64,000 bases of DNA from DATGUP01 sp035301265 (GTDB lineage: Bacteria; Bacillota; Bacilli; Bacillales; Amphibacillaceae): contig DATGUP010000003.1 of the NCBI GenBank assembly GCA_035301265.1, positions 490,428 to 554,427 on the forward strand. Direction: 5' to 3'. Below the pieces are notes generated by a model. The model saw nothing but the letters and a program-made list of their open reading frames with translations, searched no databases and was not told the origin of the DNA. Positions 9,136 through 16,072 of the stretch are shown one piece after another. Position 1 is the stretch's first letter; every line of letters begins with the position of its first letter. Made by a program: the position numbers and the translations under genes.

Positions 9136-9651
9136 TCATTCCTCCCAGGTGATTTTTCCTCTTTTACGAAAATACGCTAAAATTCGGCGCTCGATTTTCC
9201 GGTTAATGCGTGTCACTTTTCCATCAGTCTGGACAATCGGGGCAACAAGTATCGTATAAAAACCAGCCAAATTGCCACCAAGCACATCAGTCAATAGTTG
9301 ATCTCCAACTACAACAATTTCTTCTTTAGCTAAGTTCATTTGTTTTGCCGTTTTGTTAAAAGCACGGCGCAATGGTTTGCGGGCACTGAACACAAATGGG
9401 ACATTCAATGGTTCGCAAAAGGCTTGCACTCTTTTATGGTTATTATTTGAAATGATGGTCACTTTAATCCCATATTCATTCATTCGTTTGAACCATTCGA
9501 TGACATCGGGTGTTGCATCTTTGGCATCCCATGCTACGAGCGTATTATCCAAGTCCGTTATAATTCCTTTAATTCCATGTTCCAACAATTGTTCTGGTTG
9601 GATATCAAAAATACGTTTTACAAATTTATCTGGTAGAAAATATTTCAGCAC
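9136..9651 (-). CDS. yqeG: HAD-family phosphatase YqeG
   Basis: This is a HAD-superfamily hydrolase of the YqeG (PGP-like, type IIIA) family. The nucleophile motif is DLDNTLVAWD, motif II is TIISNNN, and motif IV is GDQLLTDVLGGN. I place the start at the GTG at 9651, six bases after GAGGTG. The protein then begins MLKYFLPDKFVK, matching B. subtilis YqeG, and is 171 residues long. It is the first gene of the cluster and is transcribed away from sda. Its substrate is not known from sequence. Confidence 0.92.
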   Translation of the reverse strand: MLKYFLPDKFVKRIFDIQPEQLLEHGIKGIITDLDNTLVAWDAKDATPDVIEWFKRMNEYGIKVTIISNNNHKRVQAFCEPLNVPFVFSARKPLRRAFNKTAKQMNLAKEEIVVVGDQLLTDVLGGNLAGFYTILVAPIVQTDGKVTRINRKIERRILAYFRKRGKITWEE

Positions 9652-9808
9652 AGTTGGCACCTCTTCGTACATCACAAAACTTTGTGTTTATCTACCTTCA
9701 TCCTATATGAACTTGCTATATTTATAAAGCGATAAAATGTTGTTTTAAATACACAAAACATGCTTTATTGCCGAAAAAGCGTTCGACAAATTCAGTTACA
9801 TTTCGATA

Positions 9809-9828
9809 TGTGGATAACTTTATCCACA
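9809..9828. promoter_or_regulatory. Pair of DnaA boxes upstream of sda
   Basis: TGTGGATAA at 9809-9817 and TTATCCACA at 9820-9828 are two perfect 9-base DnaA boxes in inverted orientation, two bases apart. A weaker box, TGTTGATAA, lies at 9899-9907. In B. subtilis DnaA activates sda through boxes in its promoter, tying sporulation to the replication cycle. The sites also lie in the divergent region before yqeG. Confidence 0.85.
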
Positions 9829-9915
9829 CTTTCCCCATTGATTTATCAATAATTAACACCAAAATTTTTGATTTGTGCACAAAGTATACACATCGACATG
9901 TTGATAATTTCTACC

Positions 9916-9944
9916 TTGTATACCCTACTGTTTCATGGTAGATT
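9916..9944 (+). promoter_or_regulatory. Candidate sigma-A promoter of sda
   Basis: TTGTAT at 9916-9921, a 17-base spacer and TAGATT at 9939-9944 lie about 50 bases before the sda start. Each hexamer matches the consensus at about four positions. This fits an activator-dependent promoter, with DnaA boxes just upstream. Confidence 0.45.
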
Positions 9945-9991
9945 ATTAATAGCATTGAACTTGATCAAAGACACGAGGAGGGCTCTATTCG

Positions 9992-10129
9992 ATGGAACAC
10001 TTATCAGATGAGCTATTGCTTGAATCTTATTACAAAGCAAGTGAATTGAACCTCAGCCCTGATTTTCTTTGGTTGATCGAAAGGGAAATTTATAGACGAA
10101 ATTTGACACTTGAAGTAAAAAGTTCGTAA
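9992..10129 (+). CDS. sda: Sporulation checkpoint inhibitor Sda
   Basis: Sda binds histidine kinases such as KinA and blocks autophosphorylation and phosphotransfer, so cells with replication problems do not enter sporulation. The 45-residue product begins MEHLSDELLLESYYKASELN and has the two-helix hairpin pattern of B. subtilis Sda. It ends in a short tail, LEVKSS. The ATG at 9992 follows a GAGGAGGG Shine-Dalgarno. DnaA boxes upstream and a terminator downstream make it a single-gene unit. It would act on the phosphorelay that includes Spo0B in this window. Confidence 0.93.
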   Translation: MEHLSDELLLESYYKASELNLSPDFLWLIEREIYRRNLTLEVKSS

Positions 10130-10159
10130 ACACGAATACATACAACATACGTCAAACTT

Positions 10160-10187
10160 CCCCTCTAAAAGCAGTAGGGGTTTTTTT
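10160..10187 (+). terminator. Terminator of sda
   Basis: CCCCT at 10160-10164 pairs with AGGGG at 10176-10180, with a small inner CT/AG extension. Seven T bases follow at 10181-10187. Confidence 0.75.
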
Positions 10188-10254
10188 ATTTTTCCGAGAC
10201 ATTTTATGTTACTGATCACAAATTTCATAAGTATTGGAAAAATATATATCATTT

Positions 10255-10303
10255 CGGAGGGGCTCGTTATCCCAAATGTTTTGGGCTCACAGGCCACGCT
10301 CCG
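10255..10303. other. Unexplained structured element between sda and the DUF1646 gene
   Basis: An outer stem CGGAG (10255-10259) with CTCCG (10299-10303) encloses a perfect inner hairpin CCCAAA-TGT-TTTGGG at 10271-10285. Symmetric internal loops separate the two stems. It lies about 40 bases beyond the stop of the DUF1646 gene and has no strong T-run on either strand. It could be a 3' structure of that transcript or a small mobile palindrome. I do not recognise it. Confidence 0.4.
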
Positions 10304-10342
10304 ATTATAAGAATGAACATCATCTTTATAGATTTTACGTCA

Positions 10343-11377
10343 TTAACCTACAATGACAATAATGATGAAGTAAATCACCATAGCGATTAAGCCAATCGGT
10401 ACAGCGAATTTAGCATATTCCAAGCTAGTGATTTTTAATTTTCCAGCGGCGATAATATTAGGAATGTTCCCTGGTATGAGCATCCCACCACTGATAATCA
10501 ACCCGAGCATAATATCCCTGATCATTGTTTGTCCCATATCCGGACTAATTTCCGCTGCAGCCAGTGTCGCATTATCTAAAACAGCAGAAACCATGTTGAT
10601 CCAATATAAAATCAATGGGTTTAAATCTAATAAATATTTTTCAATAAACGGCTGGAAACCAGCGCCAAGAAAAGTTAACGCCATGACAAATAAATAAATT
10701 TTTAAACTGCGTATAATAATTTCCGGATACGATTCCTTTTCTGATGCATCTGATTGCTCTTCTGAAGTAGCAGTCGATTCATCTGAGTCATCTCGCGATT
10801 TAACCATAAATGCCGCTAATAAACCAAAAACAACTACACCCGGAATCACATATATACCGATTAATTTTAATAAATAGAAAAAGCTTTCATCTAATTTATT
10901 AACTACAATCGTTGAAAGTGGCTCACCAAGCGGTGTTAGAGCAGCCCCCATTCCTATTGCAAAACAGGCGAGGATAACAAGACGAATTTCGGATTTTCTG
11001 TCCATTTTTAAAACACCTACAACGGCAACCAAGATGATTGCTGCAATAATGGCGGTAATTAAACTGGATATAAGCCCCATAATGATAACGAATAACGCAA
11101 TAAACAGGCGGTACGGCATCGCATTGCTTATTCCCAATACTCCCTTTTCAATCGGCTTTTGAAACCATCTGAACAATAACCCAGCAATAAGGACGGCTAA
11201 AGTAATATTGATCGGATGTATTAAAGCTTCTTTCAGCAGTTCCCAATCCAGCACTTGACTTACAAGAACAGATGCAATGCCCATAATAAATAAAAATACT
11301 TCAAGATTTCGTTCCACGAATTTTGTAAAAGGTAAAAAAAGGACAAGTATTAAAATAATGGTCAATCCAATAATCAT
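10343..11377 (-). CDS. DUF1646 family predicted cation transporter
   Basis: This 344-residue, very hydrophobic protein has about ten membrane segments and a charged, Ser/Glu-rich cytoplasmic loop near residues 195-218. The central GMGAALTPLGEPLSTIV near residue 143 resembles the substrate-binding stretch of NhaD-like and other ion-transporter superfamily members. A second re-entrant-like stretch, GGMLIPGNIPNIIAAG, is near residue 300. I assign it to DUF1646 (PF07854), annotated as predicted cation transporters and often found in salt- or alkali-tolerant organisms. Ion and direction are not shown by sequence. Its own leader (11471-11524) suggests ion-responsive control. It is a single-gene unit. 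Confidence 0.7.
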   Translation of the reverse strand: MIIGLTIILILVLFLPFTKFVERNLEVFLFIMGIASVLVSQVLDWELLKEALIHPINITLAVLIAGLLFRWFQKPIEKGVLGISNAMPYRLFIALFVIIMGLISSLITAIIAAIILVAVVGVLKMDRKSEIRLVILACFAIGMGAALTPLGEPLSTIVVNKLDESFFYLLKLIGIYVIPGVVVFGLLAAFMVKSRDDSDESTATSEEQSDASEKESYPEIIIRSLKIYLFVMALTFLGAGFQPFIEKYLLDLNPLILYWINMVSAVLDNATLAAAEISPDMGQTMIRDIMLGLIISGGMLIPGNIPNIIAAGKLKITSLEYAKFAVPIGLIAMVIYFIIIVIVG

Positions 11378-11470
11378 TTACAGCATCCTTTCCATCTTTT
11401 TATGTCATACAAAAAATCAGATCCAGTCCGCCTGTTTATTATTCATGTCACTATCCGCCATGTTTCATGC

Positions 11471-11524
11471 AAAAAAAGCCTGTTACGTGTGGGCATAGTA
11501 ATCCCTTGGTGACAGGCTCCTCCA
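11471..11524 (-). ncRNA. Candidate Na+-I (DUF1646-motif) riboswitch with terminator
   Basis: On the minus strand, AGCCTGT at 11518-11512 pairs with ACAGGCT at 11483-11477 and is followed directly by seven U. Inside the stem, GGG and CCC close a second short helix flanked by internal loops of specific-looking sequence (CACCAA on the 5' side, ACACGTA on the 3' side). It lies about 95 bases before a DUF1646 gene. The DUF1646 RNA motif has been described in the literature as the Na+-I riboswitch, so the assignment rests on context plus shape. I could not match it to the covariance model. Confidence 0.55.
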
Positions 11525-11568
11525 AAAAAAACAAATATTAAACTGACAAATGTATGTGAACAGGTTGT

Positions 11569-11597
11569 ATTATAACATTACACAATTGATTTTTCCA
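11569..11597 (-). promoter_or_regulatory. Promoter of the DUF1646 gene
   Basis: On the minus strand, TGGAAA (11597-11592), a 17-base spacer and a perfect TATAAT (11574-11569) form a good sigma-A promoter. It lies about 45 bases before the leader hairpin. Confidence 0.6.
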
Positions 11598-11692
11598 GAA
11601 AAAAACGATGGCTTATGAAAACATTGTTATCAAAAAATCTATTTTTAAATTTTAAAATGAACGAACGAATCTTGCCTCCAATATTTTGGCTA

Positions 11693-11728
11693 GTGGACAG
11701 ACACAAAACACTTTCCTCCTCATAAAAA
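11693..11728 (+). promoter_or_regulatory. Possible SpoIIID site and sigma-E-like -10 before sigK
   Basis: GTGGACAGAC at 11693-11702 matches the SpoIIID pattern WWRRACARNY at nine of ten positions. CATAAAAA at 11721-11728 matches the sigma-E -10 (CATACAHT) at six of eight. The -35 is poor, as expected for a SpoIIID-dependent sigK promoter. This is a weak, context-based call. Confidence 0.3.
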
Positions 11729-11767
11729 TGATGTATAGGCAAATGCCTTACGAGGAGGTGTTTAGGT

Positions 11768-12475
11768 TTGTCCGGAATTTTAAGCGTTCTTGCTTTATTG
11801 ATTAAAGAAGCGATGTTTTTTGTATCCTATGTAAAAAATCATGTTTTCCCACAGCCACTCTCACCTAAAGAAGAAGAAAAGTATATCATCGACATGCAAA
11901 ACGGCAGTGAGGAAGCAAGAAACAAATTAATTGAACATAATTTAAGATTGGTAGCACATATTGTGAAAAAATTTGAAAATACCGGGGAAGATACTGAAGA
12001 TTTAATATCCATCGGTACGATCGGTTTAATTAAGGGAATCGAAAGCTTTTCGCCAGACAAAGGAACAAAATTAGCCACGTATGCTGCCCGTTGTATTGAA
12101 AATGAAATACTTATGCATTTGCGAGCTCTGAAGAAAGTCAAAAAGGATGTTTCGTTATATGATCCGATCGGGCAAGACAAAGAAGGTAATGAAATCAACT
12201 TGATGGATATTCTAGAAGCTGAAAACGAAGATGTTATCGAATACATCCAATTGAATATGGAAATAGCTAAAATGGAACAATACTTTTCTGTTCTGGACAG
12301 CCGAGAAAAAGAAGTGATCGTGTATCGTTATGGTTTAAATGACCATAAAGAATTGACGCAAAAAGAAATTGCTAAAAAGTTAAATATTTCCAGAAGCTAT
12401 GTCTCACGCATCGAAAAAAGAGCTCTCATGAAAGTCTTCCATGAGTATTTCCGTAAAGAACGGAGAAATCAGTGA
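11768..12475 (+). CDS. sigK: Pro-sigma-K, late mother-cell sporulation sigma factor
   Basis: Sigma-K directs late gene expression in the mother cell during spore formation. The 235-residue product contains sigma region 2 (LRLVAHIVKKFENTGEDTED near residue 61) and a C-terminal region 4 helix-turn-helix (LTQKEIAKKLNISRSYVSRIE). The N-terminal ~20 residues, ending FFVS before YVKN, match the pro-sequence cut by SpoIVFB in B. subtilis. The start is TTG at 11768 after GAGGAGGTG. The gene is continuous, with no skin-like element. SpoIVFA and SpoIVFB are at 57688-59296. Confidence 0.96.
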   Translation: MSGILSVLALLIKEAMFFVSYVKNHVFPQPLSPKEEEKYIIDMQNGSEEARNKLIEHNLRLVAHIVKKFENTGEDTEDLISIGTIGLIKGIESFSPDKGTKLATYAARCIENEILMHLRALKKVKKDVSLYDPIGQDKEGNEINLMDILEAENEDVIEYIQLNMEIAKMEQYFSVLDSREKEVIVYRYGLNDHKELTQKEIAKKLNISRSYVSRIEKRALMKVFHEYFRKERRNQ

Positions 12476-12591
12476 ATGCTCAATAGTAAATCTTTTGCCC
12501 ATTTCATCATGAACGCTAATAGTATCCCGATCACTGATAATAAAACAACACAAGCAAACAGACTCCCCTGAAAACGTCCATTGCCTCTCAT
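12469..12591 (-). CDS. Possible 40-residue single-pass membrane peptide
   Basis: An ATG at 12591 with GGAAGG seven bases upstream opens a 40-residue frame. It begins MRGNGRFQGSLF, has one hydrophobic segment of about 22 residues (CVVLLSVIGILLAFMM) and ends KWAKDLLLSIH. It converges on sigK and overlaps its last codons by a few bases. TATAAT lies at 12655-12660 upstream, but without a good -35. I do not recognise a family. The membrane-peptide pattern and ribosome site favour a real gene; its shortness argues for caution. Confidence 0.45.
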   Translation of the reverse strand: MRGNGRFQGSLFACVVLLSVIGILLAFMMKWAKDLLLSIH

Positions 12592-12662
12592 ACTTACCTT
12601 CCAAACATGTTAAAACACCGAACACAGACCGATTATTTTTGACTGACACAGCTCATTATATG

Positions 12663-12768
12663 ATTAATGATGCACCAAGATCCTCCCCCGCCTGTAAATC
12701 CATGTTTCTCTTTTGCGATCACACAATAACATGGACTTACAGGTTTGGGGAAGGTGGATGCCATTAAT
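12663..12768. repeat. Long imperfect palindrome at the mtnN 3' end
   Basis: The core arms CCTGTAAATCCATGT (12691-12705) and ACATGGACTTACAGG (12729-12743) match with one mismatch across a 23-base loop. Pairing continues outward with gaps through CCCC/GGGG and ATCC/GGAT to ATTAATG (12664-12670) and CATTAAT (12761-12767). The right end overlaps the mtnN stop codon. There is no T-run. It may stabilise the mtnN message or be a small miniature element. Confidence 0.6.
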
Positions 12769-13447
12769 CGATTATTGTCATTATTAATGTTGCAGCATGA
12801 TTAGCTGCTTTATTTAGAAACGTATCAAATGAGATGGATGATTCTTTGCCTGCAATATCTGATAAAGCCCGGATGATGACAAATGGAGTAGCATATTGAT
12901 AACAAACCTGTGCCACAGCGGCAGCTTCCATTTCCGCTGCGATCATTGTTGGAAATTTCCGTTTGATAAAAGCTACACGATCTGGATCGGCCATGAATGA
13001 ATCGCCCGTTGCAATGATTCCTTCCGCATAGCCTACATCCAATTGTTGAACAGCCTGTTTAGCTCGATCGATGAGCGTTTTGTCGGCTTCATACATGGCA
13101 GGCATTTGCGGGACCTGTCCATATGCATAATCAAATGCAGTGGCATCCACATCATGGTGGACAACATGAGTTGACACAACAATATCACCGACGTCCAGCG
13201 CTTCGGAAAATCCGCCGGCAGATCCTGTGTTGATTACATAGGACGGTGAAAAACGTTCATGCAGGATCGTTGTAGCCATCGCAGCATTCACTTTACCTAT
13301 TCCTGATTTCAATAAAACAACGTCCTTACCCTGCAATTTCCCTGTTATAAACAGGCAATTTGCAACTGTCAATTCCTTTTGATCCGTTATTTTTTCCTGC
13401 AATAATGCCATTTCTTCATCCATAGCACCGATAATACCGATTGTCAT
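12764..13447 (-). CDS. mtnN: MTA/SAH nucleosidase
   Basis: This enzyme splits 5'-methylthioadenosine and S-adenosylhomocysteine, releasing adenine and clearing by-products of polyamine and methylation reactions. The 227-residue product starts MTIGIIGAMDEEMALL and contains TGSAGG near residue 75, ATGDSF near residue 150, and the ribose-binding EMEAAAVAQ near residue 172. Catalytic aspartate is in ALSDIAG near residue 195. The ATG at 13447 follows GGGAGG. An in-frame start 14 codons upstream lacks a ribosome site. It follows yrrS. Confidence 0.96.
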   Translation of the reverse strand: MTIGIIGAMDEEMALLQEKITDQKELTVANCLFITGKLQGKDVVLLKSGIGKVNAAMATTILHERFSPSYVINTGSAGGFSEALDVGDIVVSTHVVHHDVDATAFDYAYGQVPQMPAMYEADKTLIDRAKQAVQQLDVGYAEGIIATGDSFMADPDRVAFIKRKFPTMIAAEMEAAAVAQVCYQYATPFVIIRALSDIAGKESSISFDTFLNKAANHAATLIMTIID

Positions 13448-13466
13448 GCTGCAAGCCTCCCAAATT

Positions 13467-14117
13467 TTAATATTCCACATCAACTTCATTTAATATTTCA
13501 ACTTTAATCGGTTTCCATCCTTCGTGTTTAATCCAGGATAGATATACACAGTAAATTTCTGTTTGCTCTCGATTGGAAACAGTCGCTTTTACTTTTTGTT
13601 CACCGTCATTACCAATCCAATGTGTTATCATCTGATCTTCAGTAAGTTTTGTGGCATAACGGATTGCCTCCTCCATTTCCCTCCAATCCTGAGATGCTGT
13701 ATCAAAAACGACAGTGTGCGGTTCTTCCTGCTCAGTACCAATCGGCTGCCAATTTCCCGTATACGCCTTAACCACATTGTCACCGTCTGAGGATTCAATT
13801 GGTTCTATTTCCACACTTTCATTATCCTCTATCTCCTCTTTCTCATCAGGTTCATCCATCGCCATATCGCTTGATATACCATTATCTGATGATTCTTCAT
13901 TGTGTTCATCTGCCGCCTCGTCATATTTTCCTGTTACAGCGCTGTTTTGGGCTGAGCCTTTATCGTCAAGCACTTCATCATCGCGGCCGAAAATCCAAAT
14001 ACAGATTAAAACAACTAGTAGGATGATACCGATCACTAGTAAAATGGACAGCGCTTTGGTATTTTTTCTCCGTTTCTTATATTTATCAACTCGTGAATAT
14101 TCATTAATATCATTCAT
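13467..14117 (-). CDS. yrrS: YrrS-like DUF1510 membrane protein
   Basis: The 216-residue product has a basic N-terminus and one membrane segment near residues 22-42. A long acidic Ser/Asp/Glu-rich linker of about 80 residues follows. A compact C-terminal domain (SQDWREMEEAIRYATKL and IYCVYLSWIKHEGWKPIKVEI) is characteristic of DUF1510. B. subtilis yrrS lies near greA and pbpI; a penicillin-binding protein gene is not present here. ATG at 14117 follows GGGAGTGA. The function is unknown. Confidence 0.8.
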   Translation of the reverse strand: MNDINEYSRVDKYKKRRKNTKALSILLVIGIILLVVLICIWIFGRDDEVLDDKGSAQNSAVTGKYDEAADEHNEESSDNGISSDMAMDEPDEKEEIEDNESVEIEPIESSDGDNVVKAYTGNWQPIGTEQEEPHTVVFDTASQDWREMEEAIRYATKLTEDQMITHWIGNDGEQKVKATVSNREQTEIYCVYLSWIKHEGWKPIKVEILNEVDVEY

Positions 14118-14282
14118 GCTTGTCACTCCCAAATACATGATTATCGTAACATATTTAAATGTAACTTTCGTTATGGATAATATGGGAGTAGAATCGGTAA
14201 TATGAAATAATAACTATCCATTCAATCAGAAAGGGTAAAAGGAACATCCTATTGTTATTCAAGACTTCAATTTGTTCTTCCA

Positions 14283-14484
14283 GATCCTAGAATTAGTTAT
14301 TCTAAAACGGATTATGATGCAACACTTATGCGAATGAAAGATGACTACATGAAGAATGGTCAGTTAAAATCTAGATACAATGTTCAAATCGCAACAGAGG
14401 GTCAATATGTGCTTGCTTATGATATCTTTCCAAATCCAACGAAACACGCGCTTTGATTCCTTTTTTAGACAAAATTGAATCGTA
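14283..14484 (+). pseudogene. IS1182-family transposase remnant
   Basis: Frame 1 reads SYSKTDYDATLMRMKDDYM, then NGQLKSRYNVQIATEGQYVLAYDIFPNPT, which are signatures of IS1182-family transposases. After NPT the frame hits a stop at 14454. Deleting one base is enough to explain it, because the next frame continues TRALIPFLDKIESYVF. Only about 65 residues of a protein of roughly 450-500 remain, with no terminal repeats seen. It fills the yrrS-greA spacer and is a decayed insertion. Confidence 0.8.
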
Positions 14485-14529
14485 TGTTTTTCACAATAAA
14501 AATGATAAAAACACTATTTATTATGAAAT

Positions 14530-14573
14530 AAAAAACGGTCAGAACCAGTATTTTTTACTGATTCCAACCGTTT
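14530..14573 (-). terminator. Terminator of greA
   Basis: On the minus strand AACGGT..AATCAGT pairs with ACTGGTT..ACCGTT around a short loop, and a run of T follows (A-run at 14530-14534 on the plus strand). It lies 40 bases past the greA stop. Confidence 0.7.
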
Positions 14574-14613
14574 CTACCTATTTAAGCCTAGTTTTGTCCC
14601 AGGCTCTTTTGTC

Positions 14614-15090
14614 TTATTCTACTTTGATAATGTTGACGAGAATTTCACCGCCTGGCGTTGCCACAGATACTTCTGAACCCACCTCTTTACCCAGCAGACT
14701 TTTTGCCATGGGCGAATCATTGGAAATCTTTCCTTCAAACGGATCCGCCTCAGCACTACCTACAATAGTATACGTCTCCTCCTCGCCATCTGGCAGTTCT
14801 TTAAAAGTGACCGATTTTCCTAAAGTAACAACATTGGAATCTTTATCATCATTTTCTATAATGACGGCATTGCGTATCATTTTTTCGATCTGTGAAATAC
14901 GGCTTTCAACGAAAGCTTGTTCTTCTTTTGCCGCATCATACTCGGAGTTCTCGGACAAATCGCCGAACCCTCGAGCAATTTTTATCCGTTCAACGACTTC
15001 TTGCCGCCGTTTTGTTTTCAAATAGTGCAGTTCCTCTTCCAGTTTTTCTTTCCCCTCGTGTGTCATATAATAGCTTTTATCCGTTGACAT
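14614..15090 (-). CDS. greA: Transcription elongation factor GreA
   Basis: GreA inserts its coiled coil into the RNA polymerase secondary channel and stimulates cleavage of the transcript in backtracked complexes. The 158-residue product has the N-terminal coiled coil with acidic tip GFGDLSENSEYDAAKEEQ near residues 41-58. The C-terminal FKBP-like domain includes DPFEGKISNDSPMAKSLLGK. Length and order fit the family. It has its own promoter and terminator here, and the usual upstream udk is missing. Confidence 0.96.
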   Translation of the reverse strand: MSTDKSYYMTHEGKEKLEEELHYLKTKRRQEVVERIKIARGFGDLSENSEYDAAKEEQAFVESRISQIEKMIRNAVIIENDDKDSNVVTLGKSVTFKELPDGEEETYTIVGSAEADPFEGKISNDSPMAKSLLGKEVGSEVSVATPGGEILVNIIKVE

Positions 15091-15178
15091 AAAAAAACAC
15101 TCCTTTATCTCTCAATTTCCTGATATTAAAAAAGCATGAATTTTTAACTAAATCGATAAATGAAATGTATTATTCATT

Positions 15179-15207
15179 ACTATGGCAGATTTTGTTTTAA
15201 TTTTCAA
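15179..15207 (-). promoter_or_regulatory. Promoter of greA
   Basis: On the minus strand TTGAAA (15207-15202), a 17-base spacer and CATAGT (15184-15179) lie about 90 bases upstream of greA. The intervening leader is AT-rich. Confidence 0.5.
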
Positions 15208-15312
15208 TACTTTTTCCAAAAGCAGCTTACTCCGTTATGGTTAAGAAAACGTTTACCAATCGATTCGACAACAACAATTTCTAAATTTCCTCCACTTGTT
15301 AATCGGCCATAT

Positions 15313-15963
15313 TTACGCCTCCGTATCTGAATGTTTGACACTGATTGCTAACCCATCACCTATAGAAACGATTGTCGTAGTAAAATCAGGTTGCTGAACA
15401 AGCCAGTTATTATAGCTATGCATCTTTTGAGCAATTTTTTCATAACGGGCATGGGGATTAGCTGTTCCAGCAACATACCCTTTAAACAACACATTATCAG
15501 AAATGATCACACCGTTTTTTGCCAGATATGGGCTAGCGAGTTTAAAAAAGTTTTGATAGTGGCCCTTAGCCGCATCAATTAAGATCAAATCGAACGGTGC
15601 TTCCTCAGGCCTTGTTTGCAATATATTTAGAGCATCTCCATAAATCAAACGAATCTGATTTTGCATCTGCATGTTTTCAATGTTTTCCCTTGCTTGTTTA
15701 AAGCGCATCGCATCGCGTTCAATTGTTACAATCCACGCGTTTGGATGTGCATCAAGCATCATTAAGGCAGAATAGCCTATAGCAGTTCCAATTTCCAGAA
15801 TACGCTCTGGTTTTTGAATGCGGACGAGCTGCATTAAAAAATTCATACTCAGCGAATCCATAATAGGTATGTTATCACGTGCCGCTTGTTGTTGCAGCCG
15901 AATAGCCCACGATTTTGGTTTTGGCAACATGTCTGTTAAATAGCGTTTAAGTTGAATTTCCAT
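15313..15963 (-). CDS. trmR: tRNA 5-hydroxyuridine methyltransferase TrmR (YrrM)
   Basis: This SAM-dependent O-methyltransferase of the class I (COMT-like) family converts 5-hydroxyuridine at wobble position 34 of some tRNAs to 5-methoxyuridine in B. subtilis. The 216-residue product shows the SAM loop EIGTAIGYSA near residue 57, acidic motif TIERD near residue 80, and IDAAKGHYQNF followed by DNVLFKG. In B. subtilis it is followed by the hydroxylation genes yrrN and yrrO; they are absent here. Position downstream of mltG supports the assignment. Confidence 0.88.
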   Translation of the reverse strand: MEIQLKRYLTDMLPKPKSWAIRLQQQAARDNIPIMDSLSMNFLMQLVRIQKPERILEIGTAIGYSALMMLDAHPNAWIVTIERDAMRFKQARENIENMQMQNQIRLIYGDALNILQTRPEEAPFDLILIDAAKGHYQNFFKLASPYLAKNGVIISDNVLFKGYVAGTANPHARYEKIAQKMHSYNNWLVQQPDFTTTIVSIGDGLAISVKHSDTEA

Positions 15964-15995
15964 TTATTTTCACCACATCCAAAATAATAACAGGC

Positions 15996-16032
15996 AAAAA
16001 AACGGAAAATGTGAGAAGAAATCACACTTCCG
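15996..16032 (-). terminator. Terminator between mltG and trmR
   Basis: On the minus strand CGGAAGTGTG pairs with CACATTTTCCG across a 9-base loop and is followed by seven T. It lies 40 bases after mltG, so trmR may depend on readthrough or a separate promoter. Confidence 0.7.
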
Positions 16033-16072
16033 CAAATGGCTTGGTTTTCTATATCGATTTATTTACAATCTA

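Noticed and set aside
12404..12649. 81-residue minus-strand frame over the sigK 3' end
   Set aside because: It overlaps sigK heavily and has no ribosome site. The 40-residue frame in another phase (12469-12591) has a better start and composition.
14453..15025. 190-residue plus-strand frame covering greA in antisense
   Set aside because: Only the first ~12 codons are meaningful, as the tail of the transposase remnant. The rest is the shadow of greA.
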